Program-made: the position numbers and the translations under genes
Notes under the pieces: model-generated
What the model was told of the DNA's origin: nothing
Seen by the model: only the letters and a program-made list of their open reading frames with translations
Database searches by the model: none
From: an uncultured Flavobacteriales bacterium
GTDB lineage: Bacteria > Bacteroidota > Bacteroidia > Flavobacteriales_D > Crocinitomicaceae
DNA: 64,000 bases
Direction of reading: 5' to 3'
Assembly (NCBI GenBank): GCA_903935095.1
Contig: CAIZQH010000011.1
Location: 1 to 64,000 of the forward strand
Shown: positions 9,297 to 17,817 of the stretch, piece by piece
Layout: each line of letters opens with the position of its first letter
How positions within the stretch are numbered: position 1 is the first letter of the stretch

Positions 9297-10547
9297 TCAA
9301 AAATAATTCTTGTATTTCTGTGCTGTGAGTTCGGCGTCGAGTTTGAGGTATTTGAGGAAGTTGCGCTCGGAGGTGTGGCCAGTGAATTTCATGATGGCTT
9401 GGGCAGGCATTCCTTTGAGGAATTTGAGCGTGCAGAATGTGCGTCGACAGGTGTGCGATGTCACCTCTTCGAATTTGTATTTGGTGACCTTGATGGTCTT
9501 TCCAGCGATTTCTCGGTAGAACTTAATTTCGTCTTTCATGTCCAAGGACTCGCAAATTTCACGAATCATTTTATTGAAATTGGTGATGTGATTTGCATGG
9601 AGGTTGGGCAGCACTCCGTCGTATTTAGCCAAGATGCGTTTGAAGCGATCACTGAGTGGAATGATGACTTTCTTCACCCCTGCTTTTTTGGTTTTCTTCG
9701 GGACAATGTGCAACTCATCACGCATGAAGTCGTGGGACTGAATCCGCACGTAGTCAGAGTAGCGTAATCCAGTTTCGCAGCCTACAAGAAATAGATCTCG
9801 GACAACCGCATATTTCGGGTCTTCAATTACCTTGCCTTCGATGGCCTGTAGGTCGGCTTCCGTGAGGTAAATGTTGTCGACATCTTCCATGATGCTTGGA
9901 AAAGCCTTTAAACTAAATCTGCTCGTTATGTTCTTATCAAAGCACCAATTGAAAAATGCTTTGAGGTTCTTATTCTCCTTACCAATCGTATTGGGCATGA
10001 GTCCATAGTCTCCTTGAGAGTTGACCGCCACGAAGGTCAAATAATTAATCCATTCCTCATTAAACCGACTGCTCTGTGCATTGACGAGCGAAAAAGTCAA
10101 TGTTCGTCCAATGATTTCCTCGGTCTTGCGTAAGTGCTTTTGCAAGCAATTGTTGTAATGGCGCACATCGGGATTTATTTTACGTTTTTCCGTCACGAAA
10201 TCTTCAAAGTGGTCCCAGAAGGATTTGGATCTCTTGCTTTTCGATGGAACCTTATTGAGTTTCATCAGGTCCGCTTTTATACCCTCAGGAGTCGGGAAGA
10301 AATCTTCATCACGGTATCTTTTCAAGAGAGAATCCATGACCAGTTCATACTGATCTAATTTATCGTTAATAGTGTTGGATTCTTCGTTTTCAATGCTTAC
10401 TTTTACTCGTTGCTTTTTTTCATGCCATTGCTTTGGATCGACAGAAATTCCAGTCGAAATTCTCATCCTTAGGTTGTCATAAAAAACAGCCATCTGAATG
10501 CTCGTTTTTCGAAGCGAGTTTACATCCCTTAAATAGAACTTTACCAT
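9297..10547 (-). CDS. Tyrosine recombinase / integrase with N-terminal arm-binding domain
   Basis: 416 residues. The N-terminus (VKFYLRDVNSLRKTSIQMAV to about residue 90) matches the arm-DNA-binding domain found in Bacteroidota integrases. A SAM-like core-binding region follows (about 105-210), then the catalytic domain with CETGLRYSDYVRI (catalytic Arg), a KKTKKAGVKKVIIPL beta-hairpin lysine, SHTCRRTFCT (HxxR), FTGHTSERNFLKYL (His and the nucleophilic Tyr). All catalytic residues are present, so it should be active. Such enzymes integrate phages, conjugative transposons and islands. No other mobile-element genes are adjacent; the probable attachment site is just downstream at 9021-9220. Confidence 0.9.
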   Translation of the reverse strand: MVKFYLRDVNSLRKTSIQMAVFYDNLRMRISTGISVDPKQWHEKKQRVKVSIENEESNTINDKLDQYELVMDSLLKRYRDEDFFPTPEGIKADLMKLNKVPSKSKRSKSFWDHFEDFVTEKRKINPDVRHYNNCLQKHLRKTEEIIGRTLTFSLVNAQSSRFNEEWINYLTFVAVNSQGDYGLMPNTIGKENKNLKAFFNWCFDKNITSRFSLKAFPSIMEDVDNIYLTEADLQAIEGKVIEDPKYAVVRDLFLVGCETGLRYSDYVRIQSHDFMRDELHIVPKKTKKAGVKKVIIPLSDRFKRILAKYDGVLPNLHANHITNFNKMIREICESLDMKDEIKFYREIAGKTIKVTKYKFEEVTSHTCRRTFCTLKFLKGMPAQAIMKFTGHTSERNFLKYLKLDAELTAQKYKNYF

Positions 10548-10790
10548 TGTTAATATCTTTCAACAAAGATACGAAAAACCGTGGACGGATTCGTGGACGG
10601 ATTAGGTTGCACTATGATGTTTTCAACATTTGTAATCTTACAAAATATTTTTGTAACTGTTTGATTTAATGTGTTTTATAAGCCAATTTAGACCAACCTC
10701 TGAAACCCTTGAAAACACTGAAATGGACGAGCCGTCCAGACCGCAAACACTTCGTTAAAGACACGTCCTATATGGCTGTAGGAAATAGAG

Positions 10791-10854
10791 ACCCTCGAGA
10801 TGTATGCAATCCGGATAAGCTACGCTTCGTCTGGGCATCAACTATCTTGAGGGT
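10791..10854 (+). other. Compound bulged stem-loop
   Basis: Outer stem ACCCTCGAGAT (10791-10801) pairs with ATCTTGAGGGT (10844-10854) with one G-T pair. Inside, ATGC/GCAT, CCGGAT/GTCTGG (with G-T pairs) and AAGC/GCTT close on a TAC loop, with a 3-base bulge (AAT) on one side and a single C on the other. It is followed by TTTGTTTTTT, so it could act as a terminator for plus-strand transcripts. The asymmetric bulges also resemble recombination hairpins or REP-type elements. Folded by eye only. Confidence 0.5.
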
Positions 10855-10900
10855 TTTGTTTTTTATGACCGTTTCATTCGATTTTAAAACCGGAGACGGA
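10844..10900. repeat. 57-bp direct repeat, copy 1
   Basis: Matches 14454-14510 at 55 of 57 positions. The first 47 bases are identical, from ATCTTGAGGG to the tract ending TTTTAAAAC; two substitutions lie in the final GG-GACGGA part. The two copies are in the same orientation and bracket the segment with the 11023-12273 and 12435-14318 genes. Confidence 0.85.
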
Positions 10901-11022
10901 ACCGTGTGCGTATTCAATTTATTATTGTCGCACAATTAAGAAATTATTGTTTCAAACTATTCGATTTACGTTCTCATCAGAAACTCATGATGCTGCTTCC
11001 AGCAATGTTTCTCAGTATCATT

Positions 11023-12273
11023 TTAATCATCGAAATAATTGAATAAATACTCCTCAGAAATTAGCGGATAATTAAAGTTTCGAGCTATTTCGTTGAAATG
11101 AATCAAAACCTCATTCTTTTGAATATTTTCAGAATGATAGCTTAGAATTAATTCAAATGACATCAATAATTGACGGTAACTATATTTATGTTCACGTTCA
11201 TTTTTTACTTTTTTAGAATTCACTTTATCACTTGATGTTCTGCACCTTGAATGATTGAAAATTAAGCACATTAAATCAAATCGGTTCTTGTGGGCTTCCT
11301 GATAATATTGAAATATTAGTTTTTTTTCGGATAAATGCTTGATGATATCTTTCATTAAGGAGAAGTTTTTTGAAAGTAACGCAACGATAATAAGCTCATG
11401 AAAAAAATCAAAAACTACCGTGTTTTCCTCCTTATTTTTTAACTCAACTATGAGTTGATTTAATTCATCGGTTCGATATCCCATTGCCAATATTTTAACA
11501 GAATATATTCTACCCTGAAGAATAGGATGAAAATTTGTTTTATCTAACATATGAAGTTTATCATATGAGACATCTAACCCATTTAAATAATTTTTTAATT
11601 GAAAAATTGCCTCCGAAAATGCGGTGAAATGGACCTCCCTTGAGTTCATTAAAACGTGATCGACCCACTCCCCATAATAACCATTCAGGTAATGGTAATC
11701 CACATGAATACAATAAACAAAATGAAGAAAGTTAGGATGATGCAGTAGTTTTTGTCCGATTTCAGAATTTTCAATTAATAATTGTCCAATTGAATTACCA
11801 AAATGAAGTATTTCAGAATAGTTAAAATTATTATCTGTAAAAAAGGAGGATTTAAACAAGCCATCTAAGGCATCGACATTCTTTAAATAAATTAACTCCC
11901 TACAAAATGAAATTACAAAATCTAGTTTGTAATCACTATTCAAATCTTTTCTATTTAATTGATTTATGATGAACTGAGGATTATCATGTATATGCAAATA
12001 CAATTTTTCTTTTTCACTCCAGTAAGCGGTGTTTGGGGCAATTTTAATAAAATCAATATAATTTTTGTATCCATTGAAACGAGCCAAAGTATTCAATGTA
12101 TTCATACTTGGTTTAACATACTTTACCAAACCAAATAACCGCCTTAATGTATTGTAACTGATAAATTCATCGGTTTTTTCAAGTATCAGGTTTGAAAGTA
12201 AAACACTATCTCCCAAACCTTTTACTTCAAAACCAGCGGTTTTTACAGACATTTTTATTAACGTTTCAATCAT
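11023..12273 (-). CDS. Putative HTH regulator with long helical C-terminal region (paralogue of 26496-27773)
   Basis: 416 residues, start ATG at 12273. Residues ~38-75 (FISYNTLRRLFGLVKYVKPS ... STL-like NTLARFNGYKNYIDF) form a short helical domain seen at the N-terminus of many Bacteroidota proteins; the pattern resembles a Cro/Xre-type helix-turn-helix, so DNA binding is plausible but inferred. The remaining ~330 residues look all-helical, TPR-like, with ELIYLKNVDALDGLF, YGEWVDHVL and HPILQGRIYSVKIL. The protein aligns end to end with that at 26496-27773 (shared FISYNT-RRLFG, RELIY, HPIL-GRI and C-terminal YP-SE-Y--YF). It lies inside the 57-bp repeat-bounded segment, divergent from the MORN-like gene. 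Confidence 0.7.
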   Translation of the reverse strand: MIETLIKMSVKTAGFEVKGLGDSVLLSNLILEKTDEFISYNTLRRLFGLVKYVKPSMNTLNTLARFNGYKNYIDFIKIAPNTAYWSEKEKLYLHIHDNPQFIINQLNRKDLNSDYKLDFVISFCRELIYLKNVDALDGLFKSSFFTDNNFNYSEILHFGNSIGQLLIENSEIGQKLLHHPNFLHFVYCIHVDYHYLNGYYGEWVDHVLMNSREVHFTAFSEAIFQLKNYLNGLDVSYDKLHMLDKTNFHPILQGRIYSVKILAMGYRTDELNQLIVELKNKEENTVVFDFFHELIIVALLSKNFSLMKDIIKHLSEKKLIFQYYQEAHKNRFDLMCLIFNHSRCRTSSDKVNSKKVKNEREHKYSYRQLLMSFELILSYHSENIQKNEVLIHFNEIARNFNYPLISEEYLFNYFDD

Positions 12274-12300
12274 TTTATAAATGTACTATTTATGTACTAC
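12271..12300 (-). promoter_or_regulatory. Tandem GTACA box at the start codon (copy A)
   Basis: On the minus strand the bases before the start read GTACATAAATA then GTACATTTATA, an 11-bp tandem repeat; the two GTAC cores start 11 bp apart. Aligned over 31 positions with the copy at 27771-27801, 25 are identical and the start codons coincide. No Shine-Dalgarno sequence or TAnnTTTG box lies in between. A shared operator for the two paralogues, perhaps autoregulatory, is the simplest inference. Confidence 0.6.
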
Positions 12301-12434
12301 TATTTACTCCTTATCTTCCTAACATTACACACAAATAAACTCCATTAACGAAAATAAAAAATATGAAACCGATTCTTTTTAACCTAAACGGCTACCCAAA
12401 ACCAAACTCAATATCACTTTTTACAAGAGATTTA

Positions 12435-14318
12435 ATGAGTGAAAACAAAATGATTAGCCAAGCACTAAAATCCTTTGTTTTATCCGTATTTCTTTTTCTT
12501 ACAGCTTCAAGTTCTGCACAAACATTGATTTCTTTCGATGGATCATTCCCGAATGGAAAAAGTCAACAAGGAAAGGCGAATTACAAATATTATGAAGATC
12601 CTAAAACAAGAGAATATGTAAAACAAGGAGCGTTCAATTATAGTTTTATTGGTCAAGATGATGAATTAGGATTGACCCAATCCATTACAGGAAATTATAG
12701 TAAAGGTTTAAAAGATGGAACTTGGACCTACAAAATTACCATGACAGATTATCTAATTGGCAGTTACTATCACACTGGAGCGATCACGTTGGTTTCAAAT
12801 TACAAAAATGGATACGCTAATGGGAATTGGACTGAAAACTTTAGTGATAAGGTTAGGCAAAAGTTCCGTCAAGGTGGCCAATTGATTTGGGGGCAATATG
12901 AACCGAAGGCTACCTTTACTGCTAGCATGAATTTTAATGACGGTAAAATTGTTGGAGATGTGGATATTAATGATATTACTTTTAAAGCAAAAGGTAGTTA
13001 TGATCAAAACAGTTACGCTATTGGCACCTGGAAAATAAATTTATTAGAAAAAAATCAAGACTTAGAAATTTCCTATAAAGATTTTTACATGGTCGATTTT
13101 ACAGGGCGTAATGCTGCCGGCGAAATTCTTGAAGGGTCAACAGCTCTTTATCCTAAGGAAGCAGATGAAGATTACCAGAGGTATAAAGATGTAAAAGCCA
13201 TGTCAATTGAGGAGCGAGAAAATGCTGGGTTCATTTTAGATACTTTCTGCCGAGAAAAAAATGTTGTCACAAAATACATTAAAGAATATTTTGAATATAT
13301 GATGTCGACTGACTGGTTTCTTTATAAGTACATTAAAGGTGATTTAACGTATAATTTATATAGTAACAACTATAACATACCCGGTGGCTGCAACATTGTA
13401 GTTCAACAAATGAGATATGTTAAAATGTCCGAGGAATTTAACTACAGAACTGCTGAAGAGGAATTTAAATCTGGTAGATTTATTGAGGCCGCAATGGGAT
13501 ATTATAATTTTAAAAAAGAAATAAATAGTGTTTCAAGAACGAATTTCTCTTATTACACAACTGAATTGAAAAATTTAGATCAAAAAATCCTTTCCTCATT
13601 AGACAAAGCTGATTCGCTAAGTAAAATTTACATGACCAAAGCCAAATTTGAAGAAATTTCAACGTTGTTGAAAAATGATTTTAATTCGGAAATCACTAAA
13701 CTAACTACAGCGATTGAAGATACATATGCCAAATATTATCAACCTTTTCAGTATGGTCTTCGTGAGTATAATAAAAATTATAATGAATTCTGGAGAGTTA
13801 ATGATTACGAGTGGTCAAAAGAAACGCAAGAGTATAACAGAACGGAAATATCTACGGGAGATATAAATACTGGAAAGTCAACTACCTACTATTCAATGAC
13901 AGAAACTGAATTAATCGATACCGCAACAAACATAGGGAATGATATTTTAGATACACTTAAAAAAGCGCTTCTTCTCACTCAAAATTTCGAATCGAAAGTT
14001 AACCAAATAGAGGAATTCAATATTTCGCAGCCAACAAAATTTATCTACCAAACGTATATGGATGTTTTAAGTGATTTTCAAGTATCTTTTAGTGGGGTTA
14101 ACATGAGTGTTCAAACGAAATTAGACAAAAACATGCAAAAATTGACTAAAATAAATCAGTCTTTAGATCTAATCATTGCACTTTATAGTAGCGATACAAA
14201 ACCGATGGATAAGGAACTTAAAAAGGCATTATCATTAAAAGAAAAAAATGAGTTGCTTTTTCCTCTTTTTCTTTTTGATAACGATGGAAGATTAAGTTAC
14301 AATCAAAACTATAAATAA
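12435..14318 (+). CDS. Secreted MORN-like / coiled-coil protein
   Basis: 627 residues from the ATG at 12435; another in-frame ATG at 12450 gives a tighter signal peptide (MISQALKSFVLSVFLFLTAS, cleavage after SAQ), and the frame is open to 12363. The N-terminal third has MORN/YwqK-like strand repeats: GNYSKGLKDGTWTY, SNYKNGYANGNWTEN, MNFNDGKIVGDV. The remainder is charged and helical with probable coiled coil (LKNLDQKILSSLDKADSL, ELKKALSLKEKNEL). Exported; function unknown. Divergently transcribed from the HTH-repeat gene and the only other gene inside the 57-bp repeat-bounded segment. Confidence 0.65.
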   Translation: MSENKMISQALKSFVLSVFLFLTASSSAQTLISFDGSFPNGKSQQGKANYKYYEDPKTREYVKQGAFNYSFIGQDDELGLTQSITGNYSKGLKDGTWTYKITMTDYLIGSYYHTGAITLVSNYKNGYANGNWTENFSDKVRQKFRQGGQLIWGQYEPKATFTASMNFNDGKIVGDVDINDITFKAKGSYDQNSYAIGTWKINLLEKNQDLEISYKDFYMVDFTGRNAAGEILEGSTALYPKEADEDYQRYKDVKAMSIEERENAGFILDTFCREKNVVTKYIKEYFEYMMSTDWFLYKYIKGDLTYNLYSNNYNIPGGCNIVVQQMRYVKMSEEFNYRTAEEEFKSGRFIEAAMGYYNFKKEINSVSRTNFSYYTTELKNLDQKILSSLDKADSLSKIYMTKAKFEEISTLLKNDFNSEITKLTTAIEDTYAKYYQPFQYGLREYNKNYNEFWRVNDYEWSKETQEYNRTEISTGDINTGKSTTYYSMTETELIDTATNIGNDILDTLKKALLLTQNFESKVNQIEEFNISQPTKFIYQTYMDVLSDFQVSFSGVNMSVQTKLDKNMQKLTKINQSLDLIIALYSSDTKPMDKELKKALSLKEKNELLFPLFLFDNDGRLSYNQNYK

Positions 14319-14432
14319 CCTTCAGCCTAAACAAAAGAAGAAATGAATACTTTGCTATTGAATTAAAGATACGTAGTACTGTTTTCGGGTCTTTTATTAT
14401 ACCAGTAATTATATTTCGTTTTTAGTAATTTG

Positions 14433-14510
14433 AAACCCTTGAGATGTTTTAAAATCTTGAGGGTTTTGTTTTTTATGACCGTTTCATTCGATTTTAAAAC
14501 AGGGGACGGA
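14433..14510. terminator. Hairpin terminator plus 57-bp direct repeat, copy 2
   Basis: AAACCCT (14433) pairs with AGGGTTT after a GAT/ATC inner pair and short loop, then TTGTTTTTT: a plausible terminator for the 12435-14318 gene. Bases 14454-14510 are the second copy of the 57-bp repeat. It sits between two convergent genes. Confidence 0.6.
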
Positions 14511-14533
14511 TTACTTCCTCATTTCTCTGTAAT

Positions 14534-15412
14534 CTATAGTTTGTCTATGAGTTTTCTGAAGGTTTTTAAATCAAAGTACATGTGTTTTGATTCATCTTTA
14601 AAATCACCAGGACCCTGCACTAATCTTGCTGCAATTGCTAAAACGTCGGAACTTTTCGTTGTACAAATGAAGTGCATATGATAATTTACAACTTCCTCTA
14701 TAGCGACCATATACATATATTGATCGTTTGATTCTTTAATTTTCTCTTGTATAAAACTGCTTGGAACGAATTGAACATTACATGGTAAGTCAGATTTAAA
14801 TTGAGTAGAATCCGATAGATTTTTCACGTAATCAAGAGGGATAAGAAGTGTTTTACTTTGAATCATTTCTTGAGAATTAGTGCGCTTTGACATACAAAGC
14901 TTATTCCATGAGCCCATTTCTTCCACTCCCTCAATTACTCCACATGCGCGCTGAATCAATTCGAAAATTATTTCTTCCGAAAATTCAGTATTACTTTGTA
15001 GTCCCAATCCAAATTTTATTTTTGGATCATCCTCAAAAATGAATAATTTCAACATTTCTCCATAAGTTCGTCGACTGATTTCTGTCTTGTAATGACCATT
15101 GTCGATCAAATGAACGATTTCTGCTTGAAATAAATTAAGTTGTAGCCGAATAAACTCATTCGGATGGATCTTAACATAATTATTGGATGAAGACAAATCC
15201 ATGTATTGTATGGAATCGGAAAAACGCCATTTTAATTCAATTGCTTCTTTTAATATTGCATCAACTATGCTATCTCCTGTTGTTACAACGATAACCTGTT
15301 TTTCTTTATATCGAATGGCATCTTCAGCTTTTAAATTAATCTGCTGCGCAGAAACTTGGAAAGAAATGAAAAATGACAAGAATAATAGCGCGTGTAATTG
15401 ATTGATTTTCAT
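14534..15412 (-). CDS. Secreted protein of unknown function
   Basis: 292 residues starting with a Sec signal peptide (LHALLFLSFFISFQVSAQ, cleavage after SAQ). The mature chain is mixed alpha/beta with no membrane segment and no recognised catalytic motif; it includes RYKEKQVIVVTTGDSIVDA near the N-terminus and YMYMVAIEEVVNYHMHFICT near the C-terminus. Cysteines are few. It converges with the 12435-14318 gene across the terminator/repeat at 14433-14510. Probably periplasmic. Not recognised. Confidence 0.65.
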   Translation of the reverse strand: MKINQLHALLFLSFFISFQVSAQQINLKAEDAIRYKEKQVIVVTTGDSIVDAILKEAIELKWRFSDSIQYMDLSSSNNYVKIHPNEFIRLQLNLFQAEIVHLIDNGHYKTEISRRTYGEMLKLFIFEDDPKIKFGLGLQSNTEFSEEIIFELIQRACGVIEGVEEMGSWNKLCMSKRTNSQEMIQSKTLLIPLDYVKNLSDSTQFKSDLPCNVQFVPSSFIQEKIKESNDQYMYMVAIEEVVNYHMHFICTTKSSDVLAIAARLVQGPGDFKDESKHMYFDLKTFRKLIDKL

Positions 15413-15479
15413 GTTTATGTTAAATTTAGATTTACAGGTTTTTTGTCTTTAAAGAGACAAGAATGGGGACAACATTTAC

Positions 15480-17042
15480 TTACCTGATAAGATGAAAAAA
15501 ACCACTTTTCTGCCCTGCGGCATAATTTAATTTATAAAAATATATTCCTTCGGTTAAATCCATGCCATCTTGCGACCTGCCGTTAAATGGAGCGGTGACA
15601 TCTGACTGAAGATATACATTAGAACCCCAGCGGTTAAAAATGCTTAACTCATAGGCTAAACAAGTATGATATATCTCTTTTAAATTAAAGTCGTCATTAA
15701 TAAAATCACTATTTGGAGTAAGAACATTAGGGAAATCTCTTGCTTCAAAATCTTCAGGATTCAGGATTGTCGTAAAAATATAAGTGGTGTCAGAAACACA
15801 TCCATTTTCAGTTGAATAGGCCAAGTATGAGCCTATAGTTAAATCAGATGCAACAATTGAAATCGGATTATTACTTGAATAAAAACCCATTGGTCCTTGC
15901 CAAAACAATTCAGAGTTTACGCCTGTAATTGCGAACAATTGAAGCTGTTCACCAGGACATTCTGGCTGGTTAGTAGATAAAATGGGGGAGGTAGGAATTG
16001 GATAAACAATTAGGTTTATTGAAATGATGCTATCACAACCGTTGATCGTTTGAAGAGTTATCGTATAGTTTCCGGTTTGATTAAATGTGATACCGTTATT
16101 TGTGTAGGATTCACCTTGACAAATTGATTCTGCAATATTGGTTATATAGGTTGTATGAACTATTAAGTTAATAATGAAAGAACTATCACAACCATTGATT
16201 GTTGGTAAAATCACTAAGTAGTTTCCTTCTTGGGAAAAAGATTGGTTATTGAACAAATAAGTTTCTCCATCACATATTTGGGGAGAAAACGTTTGACTGT
16301 AAAGAGGAAATACCGACAAGTTTAGGTTTACTATACTATCACAACCATTTTGAGAAGTTAAAACTGATTGAAATGAACCAGCTTGAGTAAGAGAAACACC
16401 ATTAAAGTTATAAGAACTACCCTGACAAATGGACACGTTGGCATTATTTATTGTAGCACCGCAAGTAAATAATTGCAATCCAAAATAATCAAAATACCAT
16501 CCTTCATCAACCGCGCCTTGTGAAGCTGGTTGAGCAATTTGTATCGCTAATGAAGAGGAAGTATGAGGGAAAGAAAAAGATAAATTATATGTATTATTAC
16601 CAATACTTCCAGCACCTTGAGGGTTATTTACAATGTTTAATGGATTATATTGATTAGGAAAGGACTGCATATTGCCGAATCCTCCGGTATTTGAAAAGGT
16701 TGTCGCGAAAATGGTATCTCCATCAGCAATGATATAGAAAATGTCAGGTCCACAACAATAATTGCCATTTCCGTCCCACGATGATTCAAGATAAAGTGTA
16801 CAATTAAACACTAAACTATCATGACAAGGCAAACTATTGTCTGTGTAAGTTAAAAATTCAGGGCCAAATGGCCCCAAAAGTGTTCCGGTCCATGCTGGTG
16901 CTCCCCCTCCTGCTACTGACCATTCCGGACCTACATAAGCGTTAAAATTATTGGAATAATAGTCCAGCTGTTCTACAACACATTGGGAATTTGCATTATA
17001 CAGAGAAAGAGAGATTAGTATAAAAAAGAGTATTTTTTTCAT
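15480..17042 (-). CDS. Type B T9SS-sorted secreted repeat protein
   Basis: 520 residues with a signal peptide (KKILFFILISLSLYNANS). The first ~190 residues form a lectin-like or CUB-like beta domain with conserved cysteines (ENGNYCCGPDIFYIIADGDTIF-like region). Three ~70-residue repeats follow, each with an ICxGxxYxFN start and an NGCDSIxxINLIV end. After a spacer (SENGCVSDTTY) the last ~85 residues (FPNVLTPNSDFINDDF, SIFNRWGSNVY, EGIYFYKLNY) are a type B gliding-motility-associated domain that directs T9SS export. Probably cell-surface or secreted; ligand unknown. Confidence 0.85.
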   Translation of the reverse strand: MKKILFFILISLSLYNANSQCVVEQLDYYSNNFNAYVGPEWSVAGGGAPAWTGTLLGPFGPEFLTYTDNSLPCHDSLVFNCTLYLESSWDGNGNYCCGPDIFYIIADGDTIFATTFSNTGGFGNMQSFPNQYNPLNIVNNPQGAGSIGNNTYNLSFSFPHTSSSLAIQIAQPASQGAVDEGWYFDYFGLQLFTCGATINNANVSICQGSSYNFNGVSLTQAGSFQSVLTSQNGCDSIVNLNLSVFPLYSQTFSPQICDGETYLFNNQSFSQEGNYLVILPTINGCDSSFIINLIVHTTYITNIAESICQGESYTNNGITFNQTGNYTITLQTINGCDSIISINLIVYPIPTSPILSTNQPECPGEQLQLFAITGVNSELFWQGPMGFYSSNNPISIVASDLTIGSYLAYSTENGCVSDTTYIFTTILNPEDFEARDFPNVLTPNSDFINDDFNLKEIYHTCLAYELSIFNRWGSNVYLQSDVTAPFNGRSQDGMDLTEGIYFYKLNYAAGQKSGFFHLIR

Positions 17043-17817
17043 CTTATCAAAAATTGATATAGCTTATTTTCTTCATAATAATGTTCTACAAGCGTAATAA
17101 CATCATTCTGTAATTTTTCTAAGTCACCATAACCGAATTTAAAATTCGGGCATGATTATGTAGGTAGCTTCATTACATCATCTCTATCTTCGAATTTGAT
17201 TGATCATTTATGTGGGAAATTCGTAGATTTTCTTTTGAATGTATAACGAACTTAGATTGGACAGTCACCTAAATTATTTTTTTGGTCTTTTCTCATGAGG
17301 GGAGTAACAAAGTATTTCATGATAATCTTTATTGTGCTTTACAAATGTATAAAATTAACTCTGTAAAACATTCCGAAAAACAATTTTACTTAATGTCAAA
17401 AATTAACTTAACTAATTGATAGTGGATGGCATGCATCACCTGAATAGTAACGGTTATAATGAGTGTTTCAGGGTTAAATGTTAGTATTATTTAGCTCACC
17501 ATATTTTTTTAAATGAAATCTCAAAATAACTTCATTCGCTAGTTTAACTGAATTCACTGTCATTTTTTATTTTATTTATTAATCTTTATTTAAATCGATT
17601 ATTTATTTATTTTTATCGATTATTTATTTATTTTTATTGTATTATTTTCACATAAAATGAGCTAAAGTTGATATATCATCAATGTTTTATTTCAGTGAAC
17701 TTGAATTTTTACACTTGATAACTTTTTTTAAAAATAAATTAAAATTGAGTCCAGAAACAATGAAAACGGGGCGAAACCGAAAAGCCATATGAGTAGGAAA
17801 AAACAAACTTTACTATT
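17043..17817. other. AT-rich intergenic region
   Basis: 775 bp between divergent genes, strongly AT-rich. It holds a 21-bp tandem duplication at 17594-17635 and no open frame worth calling. The promoter of the 17818-20525 operon must lie in the right part, but no TAnnTTTG box of standard spacing was seen. Nothing else is recognised. Confidence 0.6.
17594..17635. repeat. Perfect 21-bp tandem repeat (two copies)
   Basis: Two identical 21-bp units starting at 17594 and 17615, each beginning ATCGATTATTTATT and ending in TTTTT. ATCGAT recurs with 21-bp spacing, two helical turns. Low complexity, so it may be neutral. Confidence 0.7.

Larger units (their letters stand above)
10548..11022. other. 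Intergenic region between integrase start and HTH-repeat gene
   Basis: 475 bp without a convincing gene; the short open frames here have no signal or recognisable motif. It contains TGAAACCCTTGA at 10701 (also at 14431), a compound hairpin at 10791-10854 and copy 1 of a 57-bp direct repeat. Relative to the corresponding stretch at 14431-14510, this copy has about 120 additional bases (10713-10843) inserted between the two arms of the simple hairpin. Confidence 0.6.

Noticed and set aside
9297..10547. Xer-type recombinase
   Set aside because: 416 residues with an arm-binding domain; XerD is encoded at 53139.
10791..10854. Integron attC site
   Set aside because: No RYYYAAC/GTTRRRY core pairs and the nearby recombinase has an arm domain not seen in integron integrases.
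10709..10939. Small plus-strand ORF between integrase and HTH gene
   Set aside because: Covers the hairpin and direct repeat; no start signal or motif.
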